64,000 bases of DNA from Candidatus Altimarinota bacterium (GCA_020631075.1 JAHDHX010000005.1:96612-160611), one strand, 5' to 3'; numbered from the stretch's first letter, positions 17,423-25,943 are shown. The notes: generated by a model not told the origin, from the sequence alone. Program-made: numbers and translations.

Positions 17423-18709
17423 ATGAAACCCTTTGAAAACTTTTTGGCAAACCTCGACCGCGCCAGCACCGTCATGACCCTCCCCCCCGCGCACAAAGCC
17501 GCCCTCCAGACACCCGAGGCCATCCACACCACCGAAATCGAGATCCCCCTCACCGCAGGCGGCACCCAAACCGTCCCCGCCTACCGTGTCCAGCATAATT
17601 CCGCCCGCGGCCCCTATAAGGGCGGTATCCGCTTCCACCCATTGGCCGACGCCGACGAAGTCAAAACCCTCGCGTCGTTAATGACCCTTAAATGCGCCGT
17701 GGTCAATATTCCCCTCGGTGGCGGGAAGGGTGGAGTGACGGTCGACCCCAAACAGCTCGACGAAGCCGAAATCGAAGCACTCTCACGGGCCTACTTCCGC
17801 TGGGGGACAGAGGCAGGCATCTTTAGCGTAGACAAAGACATCCCCGCCCCAGACGTCTACACCAACCCCCAAATTATGAGTTATATGCTCGACGAGCACG
17901 AAAAAGTCATCGGGCACTCCAGCCCAGGGGTGATCACCGGCAAACCCATCGAGCTCGGCGGTTCATTGGGGCGATCCTACGCCACCTCACAGGGGGGGGT
18001 GTTCGTCCTGCAGCAATACCTCGCCACCCAGGGCCAGACCCTCGCCGACGTGACCATTGCCGTGCAGGGGTACGGCAACGCAGGGGCCGAATTCGCACGG
18101 ATCGTCAGCCAGCTCGGCGGCAAGATCGTCGCCGTCAGCGACTCCCGCGGTGGGCTGCAGTGTGGCAACGCTGGCTGCGACATCCCCACCATGACCCAAC
18201 GCAAACAAGCCCACGGCTCACTCAAAGGCTACTATTGCCCCGAAGACCAATGTGACACCGCCAAGCTCGCCGCCGACGACGTCCGCGTCATCAGTAACGA
18301 AGAACTCATCGGGCTCGACGTCGACGTGCTTGTGCTCGCCGCCCTGGACGGCGCCGTCAACGAAACCAACGCCCACACCGTGCGCGCCAAAGTCGTGCTG
18401 GAGCTCGCCAACGGCCCCGTCACCGTCGAAGCCGACACCGTGCTGGAAGCCAACGGCTGCGACGTCCTGCCAGACATCTTGGCCAACGCAGGTGGCGTCA
18501 CCGTCAGCTACATGGAATGGGTACAAAACCGCTCAGGCGACCGCTGGGCGGAGGACACCGTCAACGCCAAACTCAAAACCATCATGGACCAAGCTTTCAC
18601 CGACGTTAAATCCACCGCCGAGCACTACCAGACCTCCTACCGCATGGGCGCCTTCGCCCTGTCGATGGCTCGCACGCTCAAAGCCATGCAGCTACGCGGG
18701 CGAGTGTAG
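17423..18709 (+). CDS. Glu/Leu/Phe/Val dehydrogenase with a cysteine-rich insert
   Basis: 428 residues. Oxidative deamination of glutamate (or reverse amination of 2-oxoglutarate) with NAD(P). The substrate domain has YKGGIRFHP and LGGGKGGV with the catalytic Lys; the Rossmann domain has the VQGYGNAG nucleotide-binding motif near residue 210. Directly after the SDSRGG strand the protein holds four cysteines, Cys247-X4-Cys252 and Cys272-X4-Cys277, in place of the shorter loop usual for the family; these could bind zinc. Divergent from rplY and followed by a strong terminator. Glutamate is the likely substrate, but leucine-type activity cannot be excluded. Confidence 0.92.
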   Translation: MKPFENFLANLDRASTVMTLPPAHKAALQTPEAIHTTEIEIPLTAGGTQTVPAYRVQHNSARGPYKGGIRFHPLADADEVKTLASLMTLKCAVVNIPLGGGKGGVTVDPKQLDEAEIEALSRAYFRWGTEAGIFSVDKDIPAPDVYTNPQIMSYMLDEHEKVIGHSSPGVITGKPIELGGSLGRSYATSQGGVFVLQQYLATQGQTLADVTIAVQGYGNAGAEFARIVSQLGGKIVAVSDSRGGLQCGNAGCDIPTMTQRKQAHGSLKGYYCPEDQCDTAKLAADDVRVISNEELIGLDVDVLVLAALDGAVNETNAHTVRAKVVLELANGPVTVEADTVLEANGCDVLPDILANAGGVTVSYMEWVQNRSGDRWAEDTVNAKLKTIMDQAFTDVKSTAEHYQTSYRMGAFALSMARTLKAMQLRGRV

Positions 18710-18727
18710 AGCTGAGTAGAAAATGAG

Positions 18728-18768
18728 AGCCTATTTTTCTCTTAAGAGAGAGAATGGGCTTTTTTTTA
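18728..18768 (+). terminator. Rho-independent terminator after glutamate dehydrogenase
   Basis: Imperfect stem from AGCC at 18728 to GGCT at 18760 with a TAAG loop, followed by a run of eight T. It ends the GC-rich block; AT-rich sequence starts immediately after it. Confidence 0.85.
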
Positions 18769-18829
18769 TTAGAATTTGTGTGATAAAATAATAATAATTG
18801 AAAATTCTTGAATTTTATTTTCAAACTGT

Positions 18830-19156
18830 ATGAAATATTTTTTCATGTTTACGATTTTGTTCTTTTTTACGTCTTTCTGTGGAATGGTTTTATACATTAT
18901 TTTAAAAGAATTAACGAGAGGTACCCCCAAAGGCTTTTGGCGGGATCTTTGGCAAATGCCCAATAAAGAAAGAGTGCAAGAATGGATAGAGGAAGAAGAC
19001 CAGCGAAAACGGAGCTTAAAACATCGAGCGTTTTTCAAAGGAGTAAAACCAACGGCAATAGTTCGCCGAGCACGAAAAGAAATGCGTCATGAGAAAAAGA
19101 AAAGAGATAAAAATTTAGACGCAAAATCACTGGTTGCACGCCCCTTCTCTGGCTAA
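18830..19156 (+). CDS. Hypothetical single-pass membrane protein (AT-rich patch)
   Basis: 108 residues. An N-terminal hydrophobic helix (about 3-25, rich in Phe) is followed by a charged, mostly basic cytoplasmic tail with many Lys/Arg/Glu. The codon use is A/T-rich and unlike the neighbouring genes. Upstream is an inverted repeat TTGAAAAT/ATTTTCAA (18798-18824) ending six bases before the ATG, which could be an operator or part of the promoter. It is followed nine bases later by a second membrane protein. Not a family I recognise. Confidence 0.65.
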   Translation: MKYFFMFTILFFFTSFCGMVLYIILKELTRGTPKGFWRDLWQMPNKERVQEWIEEEDQRKRSLKHRAFFKGVKPTAIVRRARKEMRHEKKKRDKNLDAKSLVARPFSG

Positions 19157-19165
19157 TTCTTAATA

Positions 19166-19750
19166 ATGAAAAATATTGCTTTGTATTTTTACCTTGGTTT
19201 TTTCGCCTTAACAGGTGTATGGTTGTTTTTCTGCTTACCGCTCGCACTAATCCGCAATGGAGGGCTGTCAGCCGCACGACGCCAACACAAACAAGACCAA
19301 GACGAACTGTTTGAAAATTATGGTGTCTCGCCAGTGCCTCTTTGGGCCAATGCAGCAGCAGTCATCACTCACTGGTGGGGGATGAACGGCAAAATGCTCA
19401 AGGACACAGCAGTGAGCGCCGCCCCAAAGGGCCTCGTCATAGCAGATGAAAACAGCAATCATCGAGCGATAATTATTCCTTGGTCAGCACTAAAACACTG
19501 TCGCGACGCTCCTCACATCATCCACCAAAGAGTCCGCCCAGATCGTAGTGATGGCACATACTCATACCAAAGAGTAATGAAGGGAAGAATAGTAGAATTA
19601 CAGCTAAATTTAGGCAGAAAAGATGTCAGTATTCATCTTTGGTGTCAACAGGCTGAAAAAGCCATTTATTTACGAAGCTATTTTCCCGATCTGGGGGTAA
19701 TAGTGCCTGATTTTGTTCCGCCAAACTTTAGTTCTGACTTGATCACTTGA
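19166..19750 (+). CDS. Hypothetical membrane-anchored protein (AT-rich patch)
   Basis: 194 residues. One N-terminal membrane helix (about 4-28) then a soluble domain of about 160 residues with mixed alpha/beta character, including an IIIPWSAL strand and several Trp and His residues. The layout, a short anchor with a PH-like beta domain, resembles small membrane proteins of unknown function. It starts nine bases after the stop of the 108-residue gene, so the two form an operon. Base composition is lower in GC than the flanks, consistent with acquisition from elsewhere. Confidence 0.65.
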   Translation: MKNIALYFYLGFFALTGVWLFFCLPLALIRNGGLSAARRQHKQDQDELFENYGVSPVPLWANAAAVITHWWGMNGKMLKDTAVSAAPKGLVIADENSNHRAIIIPWSALKHCRDAPHIIHQRVRPDRSDGTYSYQRVMKGRIVELQLNLGRKDVSIHLWCQQAEKAIYLRSYFPDLGVIVPDFVPPNFSSDLIT

Positions 19751-20299
19751 ATTATGTAAAAAAATATTAAGGCATTAGTCCTAAACTCTTCCACCACCTC
19801 TGCCAGCCCTTCTCCATACCCAACTTTTTTTCACCTCCCACATTTTTTCTCGCTACCACACATTTCCCCACGCTACAGCTCCAAACGCCCCTTCCGCCAC
19901 CCCAATTTTCTTCAAACTGTCCCAGCGTGGTTCGCTGCGCGAGTCCACCACCCCCGCTTCAATACACAGCAAAACACTACCCACTGAGCCCCGAGAACAA
20001 ATACGTCGCCAGCCTGCCGTCCGACAAAAGGGAGCACAAACCGCAGCGACAGTATTTAAGCTGACTGGTTACAGCTTGCAGCTGCAGAAATCCGAGGTGA
20101 TCGCGCAACTTGGCTCATGGCCCAGCGATCGCCGAGGAAAGGTGAGCGATGAGGGAGTAGCGCGCCTTTGGGGCGACCAAGCCCCAAAAAGCCGCAGCGG
20201 ACTCATCTAGCGAACCACGGTTCGCTCCCCCCCAGACTTTTTCCCAGCCTGCCAGTCGACTTTGGTGACCCTTTTTTTCGGGCGCTCACTTTCCTGTTT
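19751..20299. other. Gene-free stretch holding a structured element
   Basis: 549 bases with no convincing coding frame. Bases 19751-19925 are pyrimidine-rich and show nothing recognisable. The structured element at 19926-20219 is described separately. After it, 20227-20299 is C/T-rich with T runs at 20238 and 20272. Confidence 0.6.
19926..20219. ncRNA. Candidate structured RNA or hairpin-rich mobile element
   Basis: The ends are complementary over two blocks: CGTGGTTCGCT (19926-19936) pairs with AGCGAACCACG (20209-20219), and after a 4x4 internal loop GAGTCC (19941-19946) pairs with GGACTC (20199-20204). Inside are three clean hairpins: AAGCTG/CAGCTT at 20058-20077, GGTGATCGC/GCGATCGCC at 20096-20133 with one G-U pair, and TTTGGGGC/GCCCCAAA at 20167-20188 with a six-base loop. 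I compared both strands by eye with RNase P RNA, tmRNA, SRP and 6S RNA and saw no conserved core. Strand unknown. A MITE with long terminal repeats is the alternative. Confidence 0.5.
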
Positions 20300-21247
20300 T
20301 CACAGCAACCCCTTCCGCCGCATATAAGACCACAGCGCCCCACTCACCATGGCCCCCAGCCCCAGCAATATCCCCGTCAAGATCCAAAACGCATATGGGC
20401 TCCCTTCTAGGTGGTTGCGCAGGTTCACCCCATACAACCCGACGATCACCGCCAGCACCCCCAGCACCGCCGTCAGCACACTCACCACCAGGTCAAAACG
20501 GATAATCGCATTGCGCAAATTCGCCATCTTCAGGGTCAAGATTTCCTGCGTATCATCGATATTTTCATCCAGTTCATCGATCTGGTGGCTGATGTTCTCC
20601 ACCTGTTCCAGCGCATTTTCCAGCACAGACTCTAGCGCCTCCAGCACGCTGTCTTCGGCTTCTGTGTGCGCATCAGGGTTTATTTTATCCAGCGTCAGGT
20701 CAGCTATTTCCGCATCATCTTTGAGAATGTCGAGCAGCGTCCCCTCCAGCTCCTCCGCATACGTTTCAATGTTGGAGAGCCGTTTTTTGACCAGCAATAA
20801 TTGCTCAAAATTCGCGTCGACCAGCTCTCCTTCGAGTTTCGCCAACGCCGCTTCTGCCAGCCGCTCCAGATCATTATACCGATCCCGCAACTGATAGATC
20901 ACATACGTCAGCGTCGCATCGAGGATAGTATGTTCAAAGAGCTGCTCCCCCCCCTCCTCACTCTCACGCTCTATCTTTAGCCGATCGAGCAGCATTGGCA
21001 CAAATTCTTCTTCCACCGCCTTGTGGTCGAGCCCAAACACCAGCGCCACCTCCCGCCCGATGATGAGCTTGGCATACTTGAGGTTTAAGATCAGGCTCCG
21101 TGACCGCCGCGTGAGGGTGATCACCTGCTTCCGCGAAAACACCGGCCGCAGGTCACGCGTGTGCACCCCAAAAGCCTCAATTATGTCCCGACGGCTCAGG
21201 CTGGCGTTGACCGTCGTGCCGTCACCATAAACCTTCAGGCTACGCAT
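20300..21247 (-). CDS. CorA/Mrs2-type Mg2+ transporter-like protein
   Basis: 315 residues. A large acidic, helical cytoplasmic domain (about 1-250) with many Glu/Asp/Leu heptads, then two C-terminal membrane helices (about 254-276 and 287-307). The first helix ends in YGVN, at the position of the YGMN selectivity motif of CorA/Mrs2 channels; Met is replaced by Val. Overall layout fits a pentameric divalent-cation channel. The last residues are basic, as expected inside the membrane. The motif change leaves magnesium specificity uncertain. The gene is convergent with the AT-rich patch. Confidence 0.8.
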   Translation of the reverse strand: MRSLKVYGDGTTVNASLSRRDIIEAFGVHTRDLRPVFSRKQVITLTRRSRSLILNLKYAKLIIGREVALVFGLDHKAVEEEFVPMLLDRLKIERESEEGGEQLFEHTILDATLTYVIYQLRDRYNDLERLAEAALAKLEGELVDANFEQLLLVKKRLSNIETYAEELEGTLLDILKDDAEIADLTLDKINPDAHTEAEDSVLEALESVLENALEQVENISHQIDELDENIDDTQEILTLKMANLRNAIIRFDLVVSVLTAVLGVLAVIVGLYGVNLRNHLEGSPYAFWILTGILLGLGAMVSGALWSYMRRKGLL

Positions 21248-21281
21248 AGTTTCAGAGTGTGTGTTTCAGCTCTATTTTACG

Positions 21282-22184
21282 CTAGAAAAGCGCCCCCTGC
21301 AACGCCGCCCCCAGCACCGTGCCCGCGGGCAAGGGCGAGAAGTCTAGCATATACCCCCGCAGATCTTTCGCGTTGAGCGCAATGATCTCCGTGTCTGTCT
21401 CGAGGAAAACAAACTGCCCCCGCAACGCCAGCACCCGCCCACTGACCGACTCATCCACCGCCAGTTTCAGCGCGTGATACGCCTTCGGGCTGCCCGCCAC
21501 CCGCCCCAGTCCATAGTGCTCCCCCCACCACACATACGCACCGTCTGTCAGCTGTTCCCGCAAATGCTCAAACCCCGCCCCCAGCACAGCGGGGATGCCC
21601 TCCTGCAGGGCTTGGAGTCGCGCCTCTGCCTGCGCAGGGGTAATATCAGGCACGAGGAAAGCCCGCTTCTGCGACGCCGATATTTTATCCGCCAACCCAC
21701 TCTGGCGGGCTAGCGTTTCTATCTGGCGGGCGTGCACACCGTTTTTACACTCTGCAATGTACTTCGTCGCCAGCGACCCCTGCTCTATCTGCCGCAGGCG
21801 GCTCCGTTCGGCTTTCGACACCCCTATTTTCATCATCTCATCCGTGAAGTAGGCCAAATACACCACATGGGGCACATCGAGCTTTTCCAGGTCCACCGCC
21901 GACACATGGCTGGTGTCAAACCCATCAAACACCGTGTAGATAAAACTCCCCTCCAGGCTCCGACACAGCTGGCACTTGGCGCGGGGCTCATGGGTCACAC
22001 TCTGGCACGCGCCCCAGCCACGGTCCGTCAGGTGCCCCGCACAGTGCCGCTCACCGACCACCTGCACCGACAGGTCTTGCCCCACGGCAATGTTTTTCCG
22101 CCCAAACCGCCCCTGCGCAGTGGCTTGCCACTGGGTGGTGTGTTCATCGACCCAACGATAATCATAGAGGTGGACGTGCATCAC
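21282..22184 (-). CDS. DUF2797 family protein with GIY-YIG-like core
   Basis: 300 residues. The N-terminal half has a Cys/His set (CAGHLTDRGWGACQ, then CQLCRS) that probably binds zinc, as in DUF2797 proteins; the central part has VVYLAYFTDEMMKIGVSK followed by RLRQIEQGS, which resembles a GIY-YIG nuclease core (Tyr, Tyr, Gly, Arg spacing). DUF2797 members have no settled function. It diverges from recJ with only about 22 bases between start codons, hinting at linked regulation and perhaps a DNA-repair context. Confidence 0.7.
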   Translation of the reverse strand: MMHVHLYDYRWVDEHTTQWQATAQGRFGRKNIAVGQDLSVQVVGERHCAGHLTDRGWGACQSVTHEPRAKCQLCRSLEGSFIYTVFDGFDTSHVSAVDLEKLDVPHVVYLAYFTDEMMKIGVSKAERSRLRQIEQGSLATKYIAECKNGVHARQIETLARQSGLADKISASQKRAFLVPDITPAQAEARLQALQEGIPAVLGAGFEHLREQLTDGAYVWWGEHYGLGRVAGSPKAYHALKLAVDESVSGRVLALRGQFVFLETDTEIIALNAKDLRGYMLDFSPLPAGTVLGAALQGALF

Positions 22185-22206
22185 CCTCGGTTGTAGCCTA
22201 TTGCCG

Positions 22207-23907
22207 ATGACCGATCAAGCCCCTTGGCACCACTATCACTGGGCCCCCACTGACACCTACGCCACCGTGGCGCAGGCCCAGCAGGGCTTTTTGCGGCAGC
22301 GCAGCCTGGCCGCGCCCGACGCCCTCCACTCGTGGCTCCACGGCAGCCTGGCGGACCTCCCCACTCCTGCCCAGATGCACGGCCTCGTCCCCGCCGCCCA
22401 GCGCCTTTCTGACGCGATCGACGCTGGTCAGCGCATCATGGTCTACGGCGATTTCGACACCGACGGCATCACCTCCACGGCCACCTTGGTGTGGGGGCTA
22501 CGGCAGCTCGGGGCCGAGGTCTCGTACCGCATCCCCGACCGCGTGCGTGACAGCCACGGCCTCCGCCACCATTTAATAGACGAGATCGCCGCCTCAGGCG
22601 CCACCGTCCTGCTCACCTGCGACTGCGGCATTAATGACCACCACGAAGTCACCTACGCCACCCAGCTCGGCCTCACCGTCATCATCACCGACCACCATCA
22701 GTCAGACCCCGCCCGCTTCCCCCACGCGGCCCACGCCGTGGTCAACCCCCACCAAGCCGCCTGCACCTACCCCGAGCAGGTTTTGGCAGGGGTGGGCGTC
22801 GCGTGGAAGCTCATCTGCGGCCTCACCCAGGTCCGCCAGCTGTCGGCCAGCCGCACCCTGCAGATCATCGAGCCCCTGCTGGAGTTCGTCGCCATCGGGC
22901 TCGTGGCCGACTGCGTGCCCCTCATCGGCGAGAACCGCATCCTCGTCAAGGCTGGCCTCGCCCAGCTCCAGCACTCTCGCTGGCCGGGCCTGCGCCAGCT
23001 CCTGCGGGAGGTTGGTGACAGCGGCCAACCCATCACCGAGGAAACCATCGGCTTCACCATCGCCCCTCGGCTCAACGCCGCCTCTCGCCTCGGCGAGGTC
23101 CAATACGCCGTCGGCCTCCTCATCGGCGACGAGTCCCGCCATCCACAGCGCGTGGCCTACCTCCAGCGGCTCAATTCCGACCGCCGCGCCCTCACGCACG
23201 AGTGCGTTACCGAAGCCCTGCTCCAGGTCGAGGATCTTAGCCACTCCGCAGGCTGCTACCTCGTCGGGGCCCCGCATTGGCCCGAGGGCATCTTGGGGCT
23301 GGTGGCTTCCCGCCTGGTCGAGCAACTCGGGCGGCCAGTCGTGGCCCTCCGCTACGGCGAGCAAACACTCAAAGCCTCCTGCCGCGCCCCCGCTGGGTTT
23401 GACATGCACGCGGGCCTCGCGTCGGTCAGCCCGTGGCTCACCCGCTGGGGGGGGCACGCAGGGGCCGCAGGGTTCAGCGCCCCCGCCGAGCACTTCACCG
23501 ACATCCGCGCTGGGCTGGCCACCCATTGGCCCGCCGACACCACCCAGACCGTCCCCGTCCAGCTCGACGCCTTCCTTACCCCCCAGTGCGACGAATCCAC
23601 CCTCCTCGACTGGTTCGATCCCTTCCGCCCGTGGGGCGTGGGCAACCCCCAGCCCGTCTACGCCCACCGTCGCGTCACCCTCACCAAGGTAAAATTCATG
23701 GGCCAGCACCACAACCACCTGCGACTCGAGTGCGTCACCGACACGGGCCATCCCTTCGCCTATGTAGCGTTTTTCGCTGACCATCTCACTCCACACTTGG
23801 TGATCGGCCACCGCTACGACGTCGCCTTCACGCTCAGCTGGAACCACTGGAACGGCACCCAATCCATCCAGCGACTCGTGCAACACATACGTCAGGTGGG
23901 CGAATAA
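22207..23907 (+). CDS. recJ: Single-stranded-DNA-specific exonuclease RecJ
   Basis: 566 residues from ATG 22207 (a TTG two codons earlier is possible). 5'-3' ssDNA exonuclease used in recombination and mismatch/base excision repair. DHH phosphoesterase motifs are visible: YGDFDTDGITST near 80-91 (motif I), CDCGINDH (motif II), TDHHQ near 162-166 (motif III), then the DHHA1 domain with GGHAGAAGF and a C-terminal OB-fold. Length and motif order match the family. It is divergent from the DUF2797 gene and convergent with the AT-rich islet. Confidence 0.96.
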   Translation: MTDQAPWHHYHWAPTDTYATVAQAQQGFLRQRSLAAPDALHSWLHGSLADLPTPAQMHGLVPAAQRLSDAIDAGQRIMVYGDFDTDGITSTATLVWGLRQLGAEVSYRIPDRVRDSHGLRHHLIDEIAASGATVLLTCDCGINDHHEVTYATQLGLTVIITDHHQSDPARFPHAAHAVVNPHQAACTYPEQVLAGVGVAWKLICGLTQVRQLSASRTLQIIEPLLEFVAIGLVADCVPLIGENRILVKAGLAQLQHSRWPGLRQLLREVGDSGQPITEETIGFTIAPRLNAASRLGEVQYAVGLLIGDESRHPQRVAYLQRLNSDRRALTHECVTEALLQVEDLSHSAGCYLVGAPHWPEGILGLVASRLVEQLGRPVVALRYGEQTLKASCRAPAGFDMHAGLASVSPWLTRWGGHAGAAGFSAPAEHFTDIRAGLATHWPADTTQTVPVQLDAFLTPQCDESTLLDWFDPFRPWGVGNPQPVYAHRRVTLTKVKFMGQHHNHLRLECVTDTGHPFAYVAFFADHLTPHLVIGHRYDVAFTLSWNHWNGTQSIQRLVQHIRQVGE

Positions 23908-23939
23908 AAAAATCCTAGAGCGTTTTTCAGCTCTAGGAT
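23905..23939 (-). terminator. Terminator between recJ and the AT-rich islet
   Basis: Perfect ten-base stem ATCCTAGAGC (23912-23921) / GCTCTAGGAT (23930-23939) with an eight-base loop. On the minus strand it is followed by a run of T (the A-run at 23905-23912), so it mainly ends the islet transcript; on the + strand the T-run is weak. Confidence 0.85.
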
Positions 23940-23964
23940 GTACGATATTTTTGATAATTCGGGG

Positions 23965-25173
23965 TTACATATACATATTCAAGGCTTCAAATCGTTCATT
24001 ACTTAGGAATGTGATTTGCTGATAAATTTGATTCATCAGTTCATCAATTGTTTCAATACTATAATCAATTTTATAAAATATAGAATCGAGTAATGTATTA
24101 GAAAATCTGCTATTTCTATTTAGGGGATAACCCATAGTGTCAAATTTGCCAAAGCTACATAAGAAGATGCTGGTGGGATATTCTGCCAATTTAACTATGT
24201 GACACTCTAAATCATACGTCAGGTCTCCATCATTTCTTTTCAATGCTAGTAGAGCTCCAGAAAGTCTGTATTTATGAACAAACTGTTCTTCAAACGCTAC
24301 ATATTGAAAGTTAAGTACTCTACTTGCTCGTTTTTCTGGCTTAATCTTTTCATGATAAAGATTTAGAGATTTGAAGTTAAATAACTCAATTCCTTTTGAA
24401 AGCACTGTTGGGTACTCTTTGAGTACTACTTCTTCCTCTTCATTTTCATCTTTTTCTTCAACCAGTTGAATTACATTTTTGGGTTTTTCGACCATGAATG
24501 GAGTGAAACGAAGGTCATAAATTCTGCGGTTATACCCCTCGCACGATACTACTTGTACGGATTGTTCATCGGTTCCTCTTACCTTTTCGATTTTTACATG
24601 AGAGGGGTCAATCAATTTCCCATGGTTAAATGAAAACCATTTATTTTTTTCTATCTCTAAATAAAGCTTATTTAGCTCTATTGAAATATAATTAAGTATA
24701 AACTGCGTAAATTCATTGCAGGACACAGAACTAAGTACCTCGTTATTTGTAATTTTAACCTGTATATTACTTTTTTTCTCTTTAAACTTTAAGAAAGAGC
24801 TTGGGCAGTGTGTAGTACTGTCCCATTCATTCTTATAGTGCAAAGAGATTTCATATTCTTCACATTCAATCTCAATGGCTTTACCAGTCTTATACGCTAA
24901 ATAGTGACCGCGAAGATTCCATTTTGAGAATTTTTGACCTTTAAAGACATCGTACTTTAGGCTAGATAAATTTCTAGCAAGCACGTAAAATCCGTCTTCT
25001 AATCTGTGAATAAAGTCAAACGTATTCCTAGATTTGTATTTACGAAAGGCATGTAATTTTTTAATATCAATTTGAGGTTTTTCTGAAAAAATATCTAATG
25101 ATATATTTTTCTTTTTAGCGTAATTAAATCTCTCTTTGAGATTCATGTCTTTAATTTGTTTTTGATTAGTCAT
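23965..25173 (-). CDS. Hypothetical protein of AT-rich islet, 402 aa
   Basis: 402 residues, soluble, rich in Lys, Glu, Phe, Tyr and Asn, with a strongly acidic run near the middle (EEKDENEEEEVV). No membrane segment, signal sequence, nuclease, ATPase or helicase motif is visible. Codon use is A/T-rich and lacks the window's C/G strand bias, pointing to horizontal acquisition. Its start overlaps the end of the 178-residue gene by 8 bases (25166-25173), so the pair is co-translated. Not recognised; a two-component defence or phage-derived cassette is one possibility but there is no direct evidence. Confidence 0.75.
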   Translation of the reverse strand: MTNQKQIKDMNLKERFNYAKKKNISLDIFSEKPQIDIKKLHAFRKYKSRNTFDFIHRLEDGFYVLARNLSSLKYDVFKGQKFSKWNLRGHYLAYKTGKAIEIECEEYEISLHYKNEWDSTTHCPSSFLKFKEKKSNIQVKITNNEVLSSVSCNEFTQFILNYISIELNKLYLEIEKNKWFSFNHGKLIDPSHVKIEKVRGTDEQSVQVVSCEGYNRRIYDLRFTPFMVEKPKNVIQLVEEKDENEEEEVVLKEYPTVLSKGIELFNFKSLNLYHEKIKPEKRASRVLNFQYVAFEEQFVHKYRLSGALLALKRNDGDLTYDLECHIVKLAEYPTSIFLCSFGKFDTMGYPLNRNSRFSNTLLDSIFYKIDYSIETIDELMNQIYQQITFLSNERFEALNMYM

Positions 25174-25702
25174 TTTTTTGGTTTTTTTCCAAGTAATTTA
25201 AATAAGATTTAAGAATTATATTCGTTGATATATTAATAAGTTTAAGCATATCAACGACTTTTGAATGATTAATAAATACGTCACTGATCTTGCCTGAGTC
25301 AGTACCGCCGATTTGATTGGGGGCGTCTTCGAGGTAGCACTCATCTGGCGCAAAGTTACAAAGTTCTTTTGCCAAGGCACGGTAAGTGCCGTCTGATTCT
25401 CTGGTGATAGTGAGCTCCTTCATGCCATGTATGGCAAGGGAGACACCAGTGATACTCATTGTTTGCATGCACAGTTGGTCTGCATTCTGAGTGAATGTGA
25501 CCGTGTAATCCAAACTATAAGCGTGCTTATCAGGTTGCCAGAGAAACCAAACATTCTTGGTCATCTGCTTACCATCAACCGCTGAAATCTTGAGTTTGTT
25601 TCTGTCGATTTCATCCAGATTAATGAGTTTCCAAAATTCGTCTGGGAATTCATGTTCGAGCCAGCCCTTTTTGGTATAACTTTTAATTTTAATTTTTTTC
25701 AT
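25166..25702 (-). CDS. Hypothetical protein of AT-rich islet, 178 aa
   Basis: 178 residues beginning MKKIKIKSYTKKGW. Soluble; predicted beta-rich in the first two thirds (alternating strands such as YSLDYTVTFTQ) with a helical C-terminus ending NYLEKNQKND. First gene of the two-gene islet, overlapping the 402-residue gene by 8 bases. The middle of the gene is less AT-rich than its ends. No family recognised. Confidence 0.75.
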   Translation of the reverse strand: MKKIKIKSYTKKGWLEHEFPDEFWKLINLDEIDRNKLKISAVDGKQMTKNVWFLWQPDKHAYSLDYTVTFTQNADQLCMQTMSITGVSLAIHGMKELTITRESDGTYRALAKELCNFAPDECYLEDAPNQIGGTDSGKISDVFINHSKVVDMLKLINISTNIILKSYLNYLEKNQKND

Positions 25703-25737
25703 AAAATAATTAATTTTGTTTTTAATTGAATAATAAT

Positions 25738-25789
25738 TTCTGAAATGCTCACTAAGCTCCGTAATTCAAGCACAGGGAGCATTCCAGAA
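25738..25789. repeat. Inverted repeat at the islet's right edge
   Basis: TTCTGAAATGCTC (25738-25750) and GAGCATTCCAGAA (25777-25789) are inverted copies with one mismatch, separated by 26 bases. The base composition switches from AT-rich to GC-rich at exactly this place, between the islet and the TrmB-like gene. It could be an operator, a boundary repeat or a hairpin in an mRNA leader. Confidence 0.55.
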
Positions 25790-25943
25790 ATCTATCCCCG
25801 AATCTGTCAAAGAACATCTGCTCAGTGACCAAGGATTGAGAGCCAGAATCTGGCCGTCAGACTTGTCAGCTAAGACATTCTCGTTTTACAATGTATTTGC
25901 GAGTGGCAAACGTCACCACGTGGTAACACTTAGCACCATATTA

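Noticed and set aside
19926..20219. RNase P RNA, tmRNA, SRP or 6S RNA
   Set aside because: None of the conserved cores of these RNAs could be found on either strand, and there is no tRNA-like end.
23912..23939. Another CTAG-flanked mobile element
   Set aside because: The CTAG tetramers belong to a perfect ten-base stem with a T-run on the minus strand, which is a plain terminator.
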